This document shows positions 44,801-55,974 of a stretch of DNA of 64,000 nt, in pieces. Positions within the stretch are counted from its first letter, which is position 1, and each line of letters begins with the position of its first letter. The stretch spans positions 1,302,001 through 1,366,000 of the forward strand of contig JAACJK010000110.1 in the NCBI GenBank assembly GCA_013368325.1. The letters run 5' to 3'. Under the pieces are notes generated by a model. It searched no databases and was not told the origin of the DNA. It saw only the letters and a list, made by a program, of their open reading frames with translations. Source of the DNA: Ephemerocybe angulata. Lineage: Eukaryota > Basidiomycota > Agaricomycetes > Agaricales > Psathyrellaceae. Position numbers and translations under genes: made by a program.

Positions 44801-46807
44801 ATCGAGTTCCGGAAACTGGGGTCGGGATGTCGAATGACGAGGGGAGGCGGACCGGGGTCTGGGGGCTGGTGCTGAGCGAAGAATGGGAGGATAGATGTGG
44901 TGTGCAGCGGCGGCACATCGTGGTGAGCTTGGATGGCCTTGACACTATCGTCTTCCGGAAAACGGGTTCGGGAGGTCGACTCGGACTCGTAACAAGGGGC
45001 GACGGACGTGGGCGCTGGTGTGCGCTGGTGCGTTGTGGTGAGGCTGGTAGGCGTCGAGACGATGTATCGAATTCCGGAAATCGGGGTCAGGATGATGTGT
45101 GAAGGGGCGTCGATTCTGTGCGCTGGGATGTCGTCAGCCTGCTGAGCAGTACAAGGCGGGGAGAGGACGCACGTTGAGGATGTTGCAGTCGTTGAAGGTG
45201 TTGCTGGAACCGTGGGGGAAGCGTAGGGCTCTGGATGTCAGCGTAGCGAGAGAAAGTACTGAACGACGCACTGCGAGCCCATGGTCTGGTGGAACGGCGT
45301 CGACATGTTGAACAAGGTATGATAGGAAACCGTCCGTCAAGAGAGGGAGCGTTGAGAGAGTGTGGAAGAGAAGATTATTGTTCTGGAGCTCTACGACGAA
45401 GACACGACAGAACGACGTCCGGCGAGCGAATGAGGGGAGGAAGTGGGGGGTAAGCAAGAATACTATTCCATAGAGTCCCAGTACCCACCAATTCGGGGCT
45501 CCATCCCGGGCTTACGCAGCGGGTGCAATTTGAGCCGAGCATTCAGTCTGCGGGCAGGCACCCATTTGTGATGGTGCAGGGTCGGCTCATAATCAAATCG
45601 GTGATGGACTCTACGAGAATACAGGGAAACCAGTAGCATTCTGAGTATCTACATATCTACACTACACTCAGGGATACTCGGACTTGACATAGAAATCGAC
45701 GAGAGGAAGAGAGCAGGGCGGGCGGCACAAAGAACAAGCCTCGGAGCATGGGAACAGGACGTAAACATTACGCCCAGCGACAGCAACAGACTTGGGGCCT
45801 GGAGGTAAACGTAAAATATATTATAGACTACAAGCGCCGCGACGGAGCCGATGATTAGCCTCTATCGCCTCTATCGTTAGCGGCGTTAGCGAGAGTTACG
45901 TTGGCTTCGAGAAGATGATGCACTCTCCTCCCAGATATCTCGAGCCCTAGCACGGCGCAACGAACTTGCGTCGGCCAAGACCTCGAGAGACGGAGTAGGG
46001 GAGAGGAGAAATTACGAGGGAGGAAGAGAGACGACGTACCGAGGTTCGGGAGCCATGGCAATGGCAACGGGATTTGGCGAATCTGACAGGGCGCACACAC
46101 ACGCACCACCCGCCGCTTGGTCTAGTATCCCCGGTCCTCTACGGCGTCTATTGAATGGATCATAGCCCTCATGCACAAATGGGTGTCCTCGCCCTCCAGC
46201 ATGTCTCGAGACCTCGCAACACGCACACATTGCGTAGCGCAAGAGCTCGAGAGACGACGGAGGGAGGGAGGGGAGAGGAAGAAGTTGACGAAAGGAGGCG
46301 TACCTGCATGGAGGGGCTAAGCGACGCGGTACGTACATGACGAGACCCGAACGGAACTCGATACCGACGCCCCCGAGTCGTAAGTATCTCCGGTTGTTTG
46401 TTGAACGAGAATCAACAAACGCACCAGTCACGTTTGGAGCAAATAGATGCAACGTAAGGAAGGTATATAACATGTGGGACATACCTTCGACGTCCACCAT
46501 CCATCCTCCATGCCGTCCTCCATCGCCGCCGCCCCGCCTCTCCAGCATCCCGGCCTTCGTCGTCGTCGTCGTCGTCACCCTGGTAATTTCCTCATCCTCG
46601 TCCCTGTAGCATACTTGTCGTAGTGTACTCGTAGATAGCCTCCCGGTCCCGGCGTGCAGAGAAGGACGGCGTCATGCTGTCCCTCTGCGCGCCGGGGCCG
46701 ATAATGGAGGATGCCGTGGGAATAGACACCTATGAAAAAATGCTGAAATTTCATTTTCTGAACGCAATGAGCAAGAAAACACGCATTGAAACGAGCACGC
46801 GACTCAC
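41889..46807. other. gene-poor region with degenerate repeats
   Basis: I found no open frame with convincing coding character in nearly 5 kb. A perfect-looking GGGCGCTTAA palindromic pair is at 43623-43643. Between 44514 and 45090 TTCCGGAAA followed by GGGGTCGGGA-type sequence recurs five times. A CGT triplet run lies near 46558-46577. A minus-strand frame at about 46575-46735 (PGPGGYLRVHYDKYATGT) could be a 3' exon recruited by the truncated MYND copy D, but this is speculative. Confidence 0.4.
44514..45090 (+). repeat. degenerate TTCCGGAAA repeats
   Basis: The core TTCCGGAAA followed by a G-rich tail (ACGGGGTTGGGA and variants) occurs at 44514, 44708, 44807, 44953 and 45072, with preceding sequence often CGACGTATCG-like. 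Spacing is irregular (99-194 bp). Confidence 0.6.
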
Positions 46808-47280
46808 GCAGCTGCCCAAGGAATCCCAGTGACAATATTCTCCCATCCATCGCAGCCCCGTGAATCGTCCTCAAGTCCTGGGTAGGGACCGGCAGTCGCC
46901 GCGCGAGCGATCCTCGAGACCGCCATGTGCGCTGCGAAATCACCCAGGATATGCTCCATCAACCTATCAATCCCCGTCTTCCCAAACATACCCATATTCA
47001 TCTTAATATACTTGAACGCGTAAATGGCACAAGAGACCATCCCAGGCTCGAGCAAGGTAGAAAGGATAAGCGGAAGGTTAGCCGTATCCGCAGCGTCGAA
47101 CGACTGCATCTCTATCCTAGCCATCTTGGCCATGGGGTCGGTCACGGAGCTGAGGCAGGTGGAGAGGGTCTCCCAACACAGCATGCGCGCAGGCTGCTCG
47201 CCCCGGTTGACCATATCTGCGAGGGCGAAGAGCGCCTTGCCGAGCTCGCCGAAGAGGTTGCGGTGGAAGAATTTGCGCGA

Positions 47281-47285
47281 GAGCG
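47281..47285. repeat. target-site duplication GAGCG, left
   Basis: The pentamer GAGCG precedes the left LTR and recurs at 56475-56479 after the right LTR. The unsplit paralog in gene B shows no retroelement at the corresponding place. Confidence 0.9.
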
Positions 47286-47584
47286 TGTCAGCGAACGACC
47301 GGTCTGGTGCGCTGCTAACCCTAACTTAGGACAGAGGACGAGAGAGAGAGAAAAGAGACGAGAGAGTCAAGGCGAGAGACTTGTAGACAAGGCCGTGATA
47401 TTGACCAGCTAAAGACTGGGGAAATACAGTGAGATCTACCTAGGTTATATACTGCTATGCTTCGTGACCGTGACGTGACTATGGCTATACGAGGCTGTAC
47501 ATACTGTGCAGAAGCTGTGGAATGCTATGTAAGAAATGACTGTGTATGAGTCGAAGAGCTGTGCGAGTGCTGTGCATATGATGT

Positions 47585-50090
47585 TCCGAGGCATTTTGGC
47601 TCGGGTACATAGTAGTGACCTGAGTTCGTGTTTTTGATGTTAGCTTTTCTGATCCTATCACCACGGACGGGACTTGCCTTTGTGATTGTCCCACGAAAAC
47701 TCGGCACTTGCCGTTGGTGACTGTATCCGAGTCATTCTCAGTTCGAGCCTTGGCTGGTTTGAAAAAGCATACGCATAGCATTGTTTTCTGACTAGTACAA
47801 ACTTATTTATAACTACTAATACTACTGGTGCAGGCGGTGAGCGCGCTCGCAGTGCGCCGGCCGCGGCACGTCATTGGACGAAGCGAAGGGTGAGGTGAAG
47901 AGAAACAGGGTGCGATGGGGGCCGATCCCGTTGTTGTTGGACGTGGTGATGAACTCGCTCGTGTTGGACAACACGAGCGGAGGGATTCGGTGCAGTGGGT
48001 TGGTAGAGAATGGGGTGCTGGGACATTGGGCATTGCTGGACAGTTGGATGCCCATGGCATGGGCTTGGGGGCAGCGATGAGAGTGGTGATGGAGAGCGGC
48101 GTGAACGAACTCGCTCGCGTTGTTGAAAGGCGAGCGAGGGCTCAGGAGCGATGGGGACGGTGGGTACGAGCGGCCTGATGGAAGTTACAACATCAGATAC
48201 CCGGCGGCGTATACGAATACGCACCTCGTCTTCCATCTACCCATCCTTCACTCTTCCCTCCGTCTTCCCAAATCCCTTTCCCCACCTCCTCTTTCCCTTC
48301 CATGCTCTTGTGTAACCGCTCGCGTCGTTGGACGCATGTTGAGGCAGCGGCGAGCTCACTCGCGTTCATCAACGCGAGTGAGGGGCGATGGCAATGGCGA
48401 CAGTGGTGGGCTTTTGTGGGTGTTGGTGGCCGAGTACGGTGGTGGCCGTGCCATGGTGGAGCCGGTGGGTGCTGGGCGGCTGAAGTTGGGCGAGTACGAG
48501 GAGGGGATAGCCATCATGTGACCGTAGCGTTGTGCAAATCCTGCAACTTTGCAACTTTTGCGACGCTACGGCCACATGAGCGGGCGAGAGGAGGGAGGGT
48601 GAAGAGGGGCGAAGTCGAAGATCATGGAGGTTGGGAAGAATCAACAAACGCGTCGCGCTCGCGGTTGTTGATCCATCACGCGTCACAGTGTCACGCGTGA
48701 CGATGGAAGTTGGATAATGATTCCGCCCATTCCTCCTTCCCCCATAACGAACCGACTTTGGAAACTCAAAGTCGGTTCATCCCTCTCCTCTCCGCTCATT
48801 CTCATACCGCCGCCGCACTGAAGACCACCGGCGGTGCTCGCCCGAGCCCTCCCATCGCCATGCCCTCCAATACCCGGTACGCCCCTTCTCCTCCGTCTCT
48901 CTACTATTAACATCTGGCATAAGTCTGCCATCGACGCGCTGTCCCTCAGCGGCGCCTTCGCTGTGCCTGTCGTCGCCTTGAAACGTGCTGACGAATCTCG
49001 TCACCAGCAGGTTGCGTGCGCCGCGTCGAACCGACTTCGCAAGCCACCTCCCGTCATCGTGCTTGCCACCACCACCCGGATGCGGCTCGTCCGTCGTCGC
49101 ATTGAAGAGCGACGGCGATTCTCACCCCGCTCCCGCTCTGAATAGCACCGACGGCTCTCGCCCCACCCCTCCTACCGCCATGCTCGCCAATACCAGGTAC
49201 GCACCGTCTCCCCCATCTCTCTCGACTAACCTTTGTCATAGGTCCGCCGTCAACGCGCTATCTCCAGCGCCGGCCTCGTTATGCCCGTCGTCGCCTGGAA
49301 ACGTGATGACGACTCCCATCAAGTCCCGTCGCGTTGAGCTGACTTTGCGAAGTCGGTTCCTTCACTCATCCTTCGCCGCTTCCACCTGCCCTCTTCACGC
49401 TCGCCACCACCACCCAGATGCGGGCCTTCTATCATCGCGTTGAAGAGGGACGTCGATTTTGCCGTGTTCGGCCATTTCGCCGTCGCATCGAAGGGCGACG
49501 ACGGCTCAGGACCCCATCCTCGCGCTGGCGAGCCAGAGACGAGTACGCTCTTGGAATCGATAAAGTCCCCGGCTAGCCAGTCTGACCGTCCCGAAGGTGC
49601 GCACCTCCACTCTTGTACCTCGCTGCTCCGTGCTCACATTTCCCAGAGATTCCCCATGTCATGTCGGATGTTATTCCCCTCGTCATGTCGGATGTTCACT
49701 TCGCCTTGAGGTACTCTCCTCCGCACTCCCACCGTCGCCACAACGATTTTTCGGCACCATCACCCATCTTGACGTTGCGATGAAGAGCGCTGATAGATCA
49801 TAGCTCGCACAGCACCGTGGCTTATGCCCACCCAGTGGCACCTGTCGTTGTGCTTTCATTCCCTCAGCCATGTAGCAATAATAGAATAGTTGATAGAGCC
49901 TGTGTCCATAGTGTAGATAGAACTAATGAAAATGATTTATAGTCTTCTAATGTATGTGTGCTGTATTCTATGCTTCCAAACAACCCATTCTGGTACACTT
50001 GAGGCTAGGGCCCTTGGCATCCTGATGTAAATTCGAGACAAAATGCCTCGGACCAATGCCGCGCGCAGCGTCGGCCCACTTACACTAGGT
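47585..50090. mobile_element. 2.5-kb insertion with asymmetric inverted ends (Helitron2/Helentron-like)
   Basis: The 5' end is TCCGAGGCATTTTG; its perfect inverted copy CAAAATGCCTCGGA is not at the 3' end but 38 bp inside it (50039-50052). It is followed by a short GC hairpin (GCCG...CGGC at 50058-50075) and the terminus ACACTAG. No target duplication beyond an ambiguous GT is visible. Asymmetric terminal inverted repeats plus a 3' hairpin and no target duplication are features described for Helitron2/Helentron-type elements. The interior is non-coding and contains a diverged tandem repeat of about 320 bp; no Rep/helicase is present, so it would be non-autonomous. Confidence 0.65.
48815..49440 (+). 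repeat. about 320-bp diverged tandem repeat
   Basis: CCAATACCCGGTACGC at 48867 corresponds to CCAATACCAGGTACGC at 49187, with similar flanks on both sides (GCTCGCCC...CCATGCC, CTTCTCCTCCGTCTCTC). Two main units and a weaker third around 49440 lie within the 2.5-kb insertion. Confidence 0.65.
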
Positions 50091-50291
50091 CATGCTGACT
50101 GAGGTGCTGACTGATGCTGTGCTGGTCCCGTGATGTAGCAGGTGACCTGTGCATGTGATCGCACGTGTTGTGTCACGTGACCGAGACGCGTCTTGTAAAT
50201 AGTAGAAAAATGAAAGACAAGAAATAAAGAAAAAAGAAAAGAAAAGGAAAAGAAAAGGAAAAAGAATAAATAGATCATCCAGGTCATAACA

Positions 50292-50303
50292 TCACCCCCC
50301 TTT
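50292..50303 (-). other. polypurine tract of the Gypsy element
   Basis: On the minus strand AAAGGGGGGTGA directly precedes the 3' LTR, as expected for the plus-strand primer of reverse transcription. Confidence 0.85.
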
Positions 50304-50354
50304 AGCTTCGTCGTCCTCGACGATTTCAGCCTCTCTCCCCCTCGCTCGGTAGTG

Positions 50355-53300
50355 TCAGATTTCCTTCAGTTTCCCATCTGTCCAGTCAAAGATTGCTCTC
50401 TTGTTCTCGGTAAGGTTCTCGTAAGGGATAAAGCGGAGTTGGTGTGGTTGGATCCGTCTTGGTGCACTCGGGTGTTTTCGGTGGAAGTCAGCTATAGCGT
50501 CCGCTGCATTATCAACGTTCCGTTCCGGTTCCCATGTTCGTTCTTCCTCAGGGTATCCAGCCCACTCTACGAGGTAATGGAGCTTCCCTCTGATGAACTT
50601 TGAGTCGTGGATGGCTTCAACTTCGTATCGTTCCTCTGTTTCGTTAACAGGTGGTGGTGGCGGTGGTTTCTGTTGAGAGGGGAATTCGGGTTTTTTGAAC
50701 GGAGTTAGGAGTGATTCGTTAAAGACAGGATGGATGGATTTCCACTTCGGAGGGAGTTGGAGTTGGTATGCAGATTGCCCGATCTTCTTGACAATGGGGA
50801 ATGGACCATAGCGTTTATCTGAGAGTTTCCGAGAAGGGCGAGTGATCGAGATGTTGGTTCCTTCGAGGTAGACCTTGTCTCTAGGTTTATAGTTTATGGC
50901 ATCCCGGCGATGTCGGTCATAGTTCTCCTTCATCTTCTCAGCTGCTGCCTTGAGGCTGGAGCGTGCATCCTCGTGTACTTGTTTCATCCGCTCGGCGAAT
51001 TGTTGCGCAGGTTCTGATTTTACACGTGTCCGGGCCTCTTTTCCTTTCCAAGGGTGCTGTCCGGAGTTGAGGAAGAATGGGGAGTAGCCTGTTGCTGAGT
51101 GGACCTTGTCGTTGTATGAGAAGACTGCTAATGGGAGCCATTCTGCCCAATCATCCTGTCATTCGCTGATGAAGAGTCGAAGGTACTGTTCAAGCTCTTG
51201 ATTGATTCGCTCTGTTTGTCCATCGGTTTGTGGGTGGAACGCAGTAGATCGGTTGTGCTTTATTCCCAGGAGAAGAAGTAGATCTGTCATGAAGTTGGAG
51301 ACGAACTGGGTTCCTCGATCGCTGATGACCTTTTGGGGAAGACCGTGGTGTCGGAAAACATAGTCCCTGTATAGTTCGGCTACTCCTTTAGACGTCAGCT
51401 CGGTGGTTGTGGGTATGGCTTCGATCTTTTTGGAGAATCTGTCAACAATCACAAGTATGGTGTTGCTTCCATTGGACTCGGGTAATGGGCCGATCATATC
51501 GATAGAGACGATCTCCCAGGGTCTGGATGGGATCTCGTTTGGGACCAATGGGGCTGCTGGGGAGGTACGTTTGGGTTTCGTCCTTTGACAGGCTTCACAT
51601 CCTTCTACATATCGTCGAACTGAGTCCTGGATCTTTGGCCACCAGTAGTTTCGTGTGATGAGTTCACGGGTTTTGTACTGTCCTGGGTGTCCAGCGGTGG
51701 GGGCATCATGGTGTTGTCTGATGATTTCTTCCCGTAGCTTCTTGTCAACTGGTACGTAAATCCGTCCTTTCCAGGTGATGATGCCATCTTCTGTCTCTTC
51801 CCATCCATCTTCTTTCTGTGAGAGTGCTTTTTCTACCGACTTGTCCCTATTCCTGCACACCTTCAAGATCCGTCGCATGATGTCTTGGTCTGTTTCAATG
51901 GAAAGCGCTCGGAACCACTCGGATTTCAGGACCGTGACGTTTTCATTATCCTGTTCTCCTCTGTCGTGGCCATCTCGTCTGGACAGGGCATCCGCCTTGG
52001 CCATGGTCCTCCCGGGTCGGTGATGGAGCGTGAAGTTGTAGTCCTGCATCTCTGTGGTCCATCTCGCTTGTCTCCGGTTGAGCTTCTGAGGCTTCCTAAA
52101 GTAGCTAAGGTTCTTGTGGTCTGTGTGACATTCGAAGATCTCCTCAGCTCCAAGTAGGTATTGTCTCCATTCAGATAGCGCAGTCATGATGGCGAGTAGT
52201 TCCTTATCATAGATCTCGTAGTTCCGCTCCGTTGGGTTAAGGGCGTGCGACAAGAATGCAATCGGTTTCCATTTCCCATCTAGCTGTTGCTGTGATAGGA
52301 TGGCACCAATGGCGAAGTCTGATGCATCACATTCGATTCGGAATTTCCCTTTGTCGTTGGGCATGGTAAGTACAGGTGCCGTCGTGATTCTCCGTTTTAT
52401 CTCCTTGAAGGCTTCCTCTTGCTCCTTTCCCCACTCCCATTCCTTCTTTCCCGTGAGTCCCGAGAGCGGTCTCGCTAGTCCTCCAAACCCTTCGATGAAT
52501 CTTCGGTAGAAGTTGGCGAATCCCAAGAACTGCTGGACTCCTTTGACGGATGTCGGAGCTGGCCAGTCTCTGACGGCTTTGACCTTTTCTGGATCCATGC
52601 GAACTTTGTTGTGGGAGACGATGACTCCAAGGTATTCGACTTCCGTTTGTTCAAAGGAGCACTTGTCAGGTTTGGCAAATAGCTTGTATCGCCGTAGCCT
52701 TTCCAGAACTTTGGTGACTAGTTTCCGATGTTCCTCCAGAGTGTCTGTGAAGATCAGGATGTCGTCCATGTAGATGACAACGTGTCCATCATTGATGAGA
52801 TCTCTGAAGAGGGCGTTCATCATGGTCTGGAATGTGGCGGGTGAGTTCTTGAGACCGAAGAACATGACGAGGGGTTCAAACAGCCCACGGTTAGTGCGGA
52901 AGGCTGCTTTCCATTCATCTCCTTCTTTGATTCGGACATTATTGAAACCCCATCGGATGTCGATCTTGGAATAGTACCGCGCTCCTCGGAGTTTGTCGAT
53001 GAGTTCTTGGATGAGTGGAAGGGGATATCGATTGGTGATCGTAATCTCATTCAGCCGTCTGTAGTCTTGGACAGGTCGTAGAGTACCGTCTTTCTTTTTG
53101 ACGAAGAAGAGGGGTGCTCCCATCGGTGACTTCGATGGTCTGATCCTTCCTGATTTGAGGTTTTCTTCCAGGAAGGCATCTAGTTGCTTCTGCTCTTCTG
53201 GGTTCAGGGGATAGATTCGACTGTCCATTACTTCCGCTCCAGGTATGAGTTCGATCGCATGATCCCATGCTCGCCTTGGAGGGAGTTCATCAAAGGCTTC

Positions 53301-54221
53301 CTTTGAGAAGACGTCCTTGAAGCCATGATAGCATTTCGGGACTACTTCTTCAAATGTGCGCTCTTTGGTTGCCTTGTGTTTGGTTTCGGCAATTTTAGAG
53401 GCAGTGGTTTGGAAAGCCCTTATCTTGATCTCTCCTTGGATATCGATGGCTAGCAGTCGATCTCCGACCTCGATCTCTTCCCATTTGATCTCGTCTGATT
53501 CGGGGTCACCAGTTATGAGCGGCGTGCATTCGAGTGGACATCGGTTGAATAAGATCTCTTTCTTCTGCCAATCGATAGAGGGGTTGTGCTTCTCCAGCCA
53601 GTCCATCCCTAGGAAGATCTTCAACTTGTCAAGGTTCGAAACAGCTAGCTCAATGCGTTCCGTGTGGTCCTTGATTTTGATGAAGAGTTCCACTACTTCG
53701 GTAATGGGTCCGTTGTTGTTTGGACTTCCATCAGCGTTATAGACTGGTATAGGAAGGGGTAGCTGCCGCGTGTTGATCCCTTCTTCCTTGACAAATGCAG
53801 CATCGATACAACTTCCGGTAGACCCACAATCGATAAGACCTTCAATAGAGAAGCTTCGCTTATCGTCGCGCGTGCTTGCGACAATGTTGGCTGTAAGCTG
53901 TCTGTCCGTCCTTAAACTCCTTATGTATTGTTTGGGAGTTGCAAGACCGTTCAGTGCTTCTACTACTTCGGTGTCTGTGAGCTTTCGGAGTTTGGCAACG
54001 AGTTCATCTCCTACTTCTCGGACCTTCTTGTGATGTGTCCATGCAAGAAGAAGTCCTACTGCTCGATCGGGGCTATCATCAAGTCGCTGTGCGACCCATT
54101 CTGCCGTTCCTGGTTTTCCTTTCTTTCCTTTAAATCTGCCCTGGTTCTCTGATTCTTCGTCGAAATATAATTTATTGGGGATGGGGCATATTACGTCGGG
54201 TATCAGAATCTGAGAGTCCAT
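50355..54221 (-). CDS. Gypsy Pol polyprotein with one in-frame stop
   Basis: In order: aspartic protease (LIDCGSTGSCIDAAFV), reverse transcriptase (RYPLPLIQELIDKL, VVIYMDDILIFTD), RNase H (FRIECDASDFAIGAILS, TDHKNLSYF), integrase zinc finger (HHDAPTAGH...CEACQRTK) and catalytic core (IDMIGPLPES, ISDRGTQFVSNF, FHPQTDGQTERINQ), and a chromodomain near the end (YEVEAIHDSKF, LHYLVEWAGYPEEERTWEP). A TGA at 51159-51161 separates FISE from QDDWAEWLPLAVF within the integrase; the frame is otherwise continuous to the stop at 50355. A CGA to TGA transition would explain it. The chromodomain places the element among chromoviruses. ATG at 54221, though expression may be by frameshift from gag. Confidence 0.92.
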
Positions 54222-54253
54222 GACCAGCTCGCTTGGGCGTTCGAGTGGTCCCT

Positions 54254-55405
54254 TTAAAAATCCTTCAACTTGGCTTTGAGGGCCTCAATCTCGGATTCGG
54301 GCATAGCGGAAAGGTCGAAGTCGTTGACGCGGGTGTACTGGGGAGGGGCAGTGGTGTCTTTGGCGAATGGAGCAAAGGGCTTCTTGTTGGGAGACTTGCA
54401 GTCGGTGATCTTGTGTCCTTTGGCTTTGCAGTAGGCGCAGCTGACGTCGGGTACAGCCTGCCTGCAGGAGTCGGATCGGTGACCAGGTTTCCCACAAGTG
54501 TAGCAGATGAGAGGGGAGCGATTGCGATCTATGTCCATGGCGTTGGGGTCGCGAGCAGGGGTTGCGGCGTAGTGTGTGGGTCGGTTGTTCTCCCTTGGAG
54601 CCCATCTCCTCTGGGTAGTCTGTTCGTTATGTCGTTCCCCTTTGGCTAGGCGGAACTGTCTGTCCAAGGTGCATGCTTTCTCAGCCCATTCGGCTAAGGT
54701 CGTGGGCATCGGGATCAGTCCATAGATCTTGTCCCTGAGTGCCTTGTTTAGTCCTCGTTTGTACTCGGCAAGCATGGCCGGTTCGTTGTATCCAGACTGG
54801 GTCAAGTATCCTTGGAAGAGGATGGTGTACTCTTCACAGGTAGAGCTGCCTTGGACCAGGGTGCGCATCTTGTCGATGGCAGCTTCCGAGACGTTTTGGA
54901 TAACGAAGTGGCTGTTGAAAGTAACGACGAATTGCTTCCAGTTCTTGAAGTAGGATGGTTCGGCGTCTGTTGCTTCGTGGTTCTTGATGAAAGTTCTCTG
55001 GCTGTCCGCCCAGTGACTAGCCATGTCGTTCGTTCCTCCTTTGATCTTGGAAAGGGCGAAAATGATCTGTTGCTTCGTGTCGTCGACGTCCATGATGTCG
55101 TAGTACATTTCTAGTTCAGCGATGAAGCCTCCTGCTCTTTCAGGGGCTCCATTGAATTCTTTCGGAGGGTCGGGTTTCAGTTTCTTGAGCGCAGCATTGG
55201 CTCGGTGCTTGGCAAGTTCCGCGGCGAGTTTGGTCTGTTCTTTGGCGAGGACGGTCTGTTCATCGGAGGCTGCAGCGAGGTTGCTTGCAGCAGTGGAGAG
55301 TTCGGCAGAATTTCGGTCGAAGGTTGTTGCAAAGGAGGAGACAATGCTTCCAAGATTGGTCATAGTCCCCGCCAGGGTGGTTAAGGCGGCTTGGAGGGCT
55401 TCCAT
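54254..55405 (-). CDS. Gypsy Gag protein
   Basis: 383 residues from the ATG at 55403-55405. There is an N-terminal coiled-coil-like region (EQTVLAKEQTKLAAELAKHR), a capsid-like core (PPKEFNGAPERAGGFIAELE, then FKNWKQFVVTFNSHF), and two CCHC zinc knuckles near the end (CYTCGKPGHRSDSC and CAYCKAKGHKITDC). It ends LKDF at a TAA. The pol frame is -1 relative to gag and is open across a T5 run (GATTTTTAAAG) at the gag stop, so a -1 frameshift could fuse them; separate initiation at 54221 is the alternative. Confidence 0.92.
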   Translation of the reverse strand: MEALQAALTTLAGTMTNLGSIVSSFATTFDRNSAELSTAASNLAAASDEQTVLAKEQTKLAAELAKHRANAALKKLKPDPPKEFNGAPERAGGFIAELEMYYDIMDVDDTKQQIIFALSKIKGGTNDMASHWADSQRTFIKNHEATDAEPSYFKNWKQFVVTFNSHFVIQNVSEAAIDKMRTLVQGSSTCEEYTILFQGYLTQSGYNEPAMLAEYKRGLNKALRDKIYGLIPMPTTLAEWAEKACTLDRQFRLAKGERHNEQTTQRRWAPRENNRPTHYAATPARDPNAMDIDRNRSPLICYTCGKPGHRSDSCRQAVPDVSCAYCKAKGHKITDCKSPNKKPFAPFAKDTTAPPQYTRVNDFDLSAMPESEIEALKAKLKDF

Positions 55406-55974
55406 GGTAGGCGATGTGAGACAGGGGGTTGCTTGTGCAGATACTCGGTCCGATCCTATGCGTCAGGCTGCAGGATATACCGTACAGTCTACGCAATGCG
55501 ATTTGCTTGAGGTCGTGGAGATCGAGTTGCTATCTCCGAGAGGGCGGCTCTTACGGAATGTGTCTACGTAGACTAGAGTGACCGTTGACAAACTACAAAG
55601 GGCCTAATTGGGCAGGAGAAAAGGGGAAGAAAGGGGAATTTGTAAACTAAGCCCGAGCCGTAGCTCTTGATCGCTCTGAGTACCGGTTACCAGGTTCTTA
55701 GCTTCCCGTTATCGAAGATCACAACGAACGGGGAAGATCAGAAGTCTGGGCCTCTCACAGTGGGGCTTCTACGCTACGTGCTTAAGACCTAAAGTCTCGC
55801 GCTCTCCAAGGTGCTGCCTCCTACAGAGGGGCGTTGCTTGGGATAAAAGAGGATAGTGTGAAAATGGAATAAAGGGACACACGCCTAGGCGCGGGCAAGG
55901 TTTGATGGTTGTTGAGAGTGGTGATGGTGTCGAGGATCGAGGTGATCGGCGACAAAGAAGAAGTCTTTAGCTAT
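55406..55974 (-). other. 5' untranslated region of the Gypsy element
   Basis: Non-coding leader between the 5' LTR and gag. The sequence next to the LTR (ATAGCTAAAGACTTC on the minus strand) should be the primer binding site; I did not recognise a matching tRNA. Confidence 0.6.

Larger units (their letters stand above)
47286..50291 (-). repeat. 3' LTR of the Gypsy element, split by a second insertion
   Basis: The LTR runs 47286-47584 and resumes at 50091-50291, together colinear with the intact LTR at 55975-56474. The single difference seen is GAGACGCG here versus GAGATGCG in the other LTR. Confidence 0.93.

Noticed and set aside
46155..46609. Open frames on both strands near the CGT run
   Set aside because: Low-complexity composition and a triplet run explain them; no intron signals or domain.
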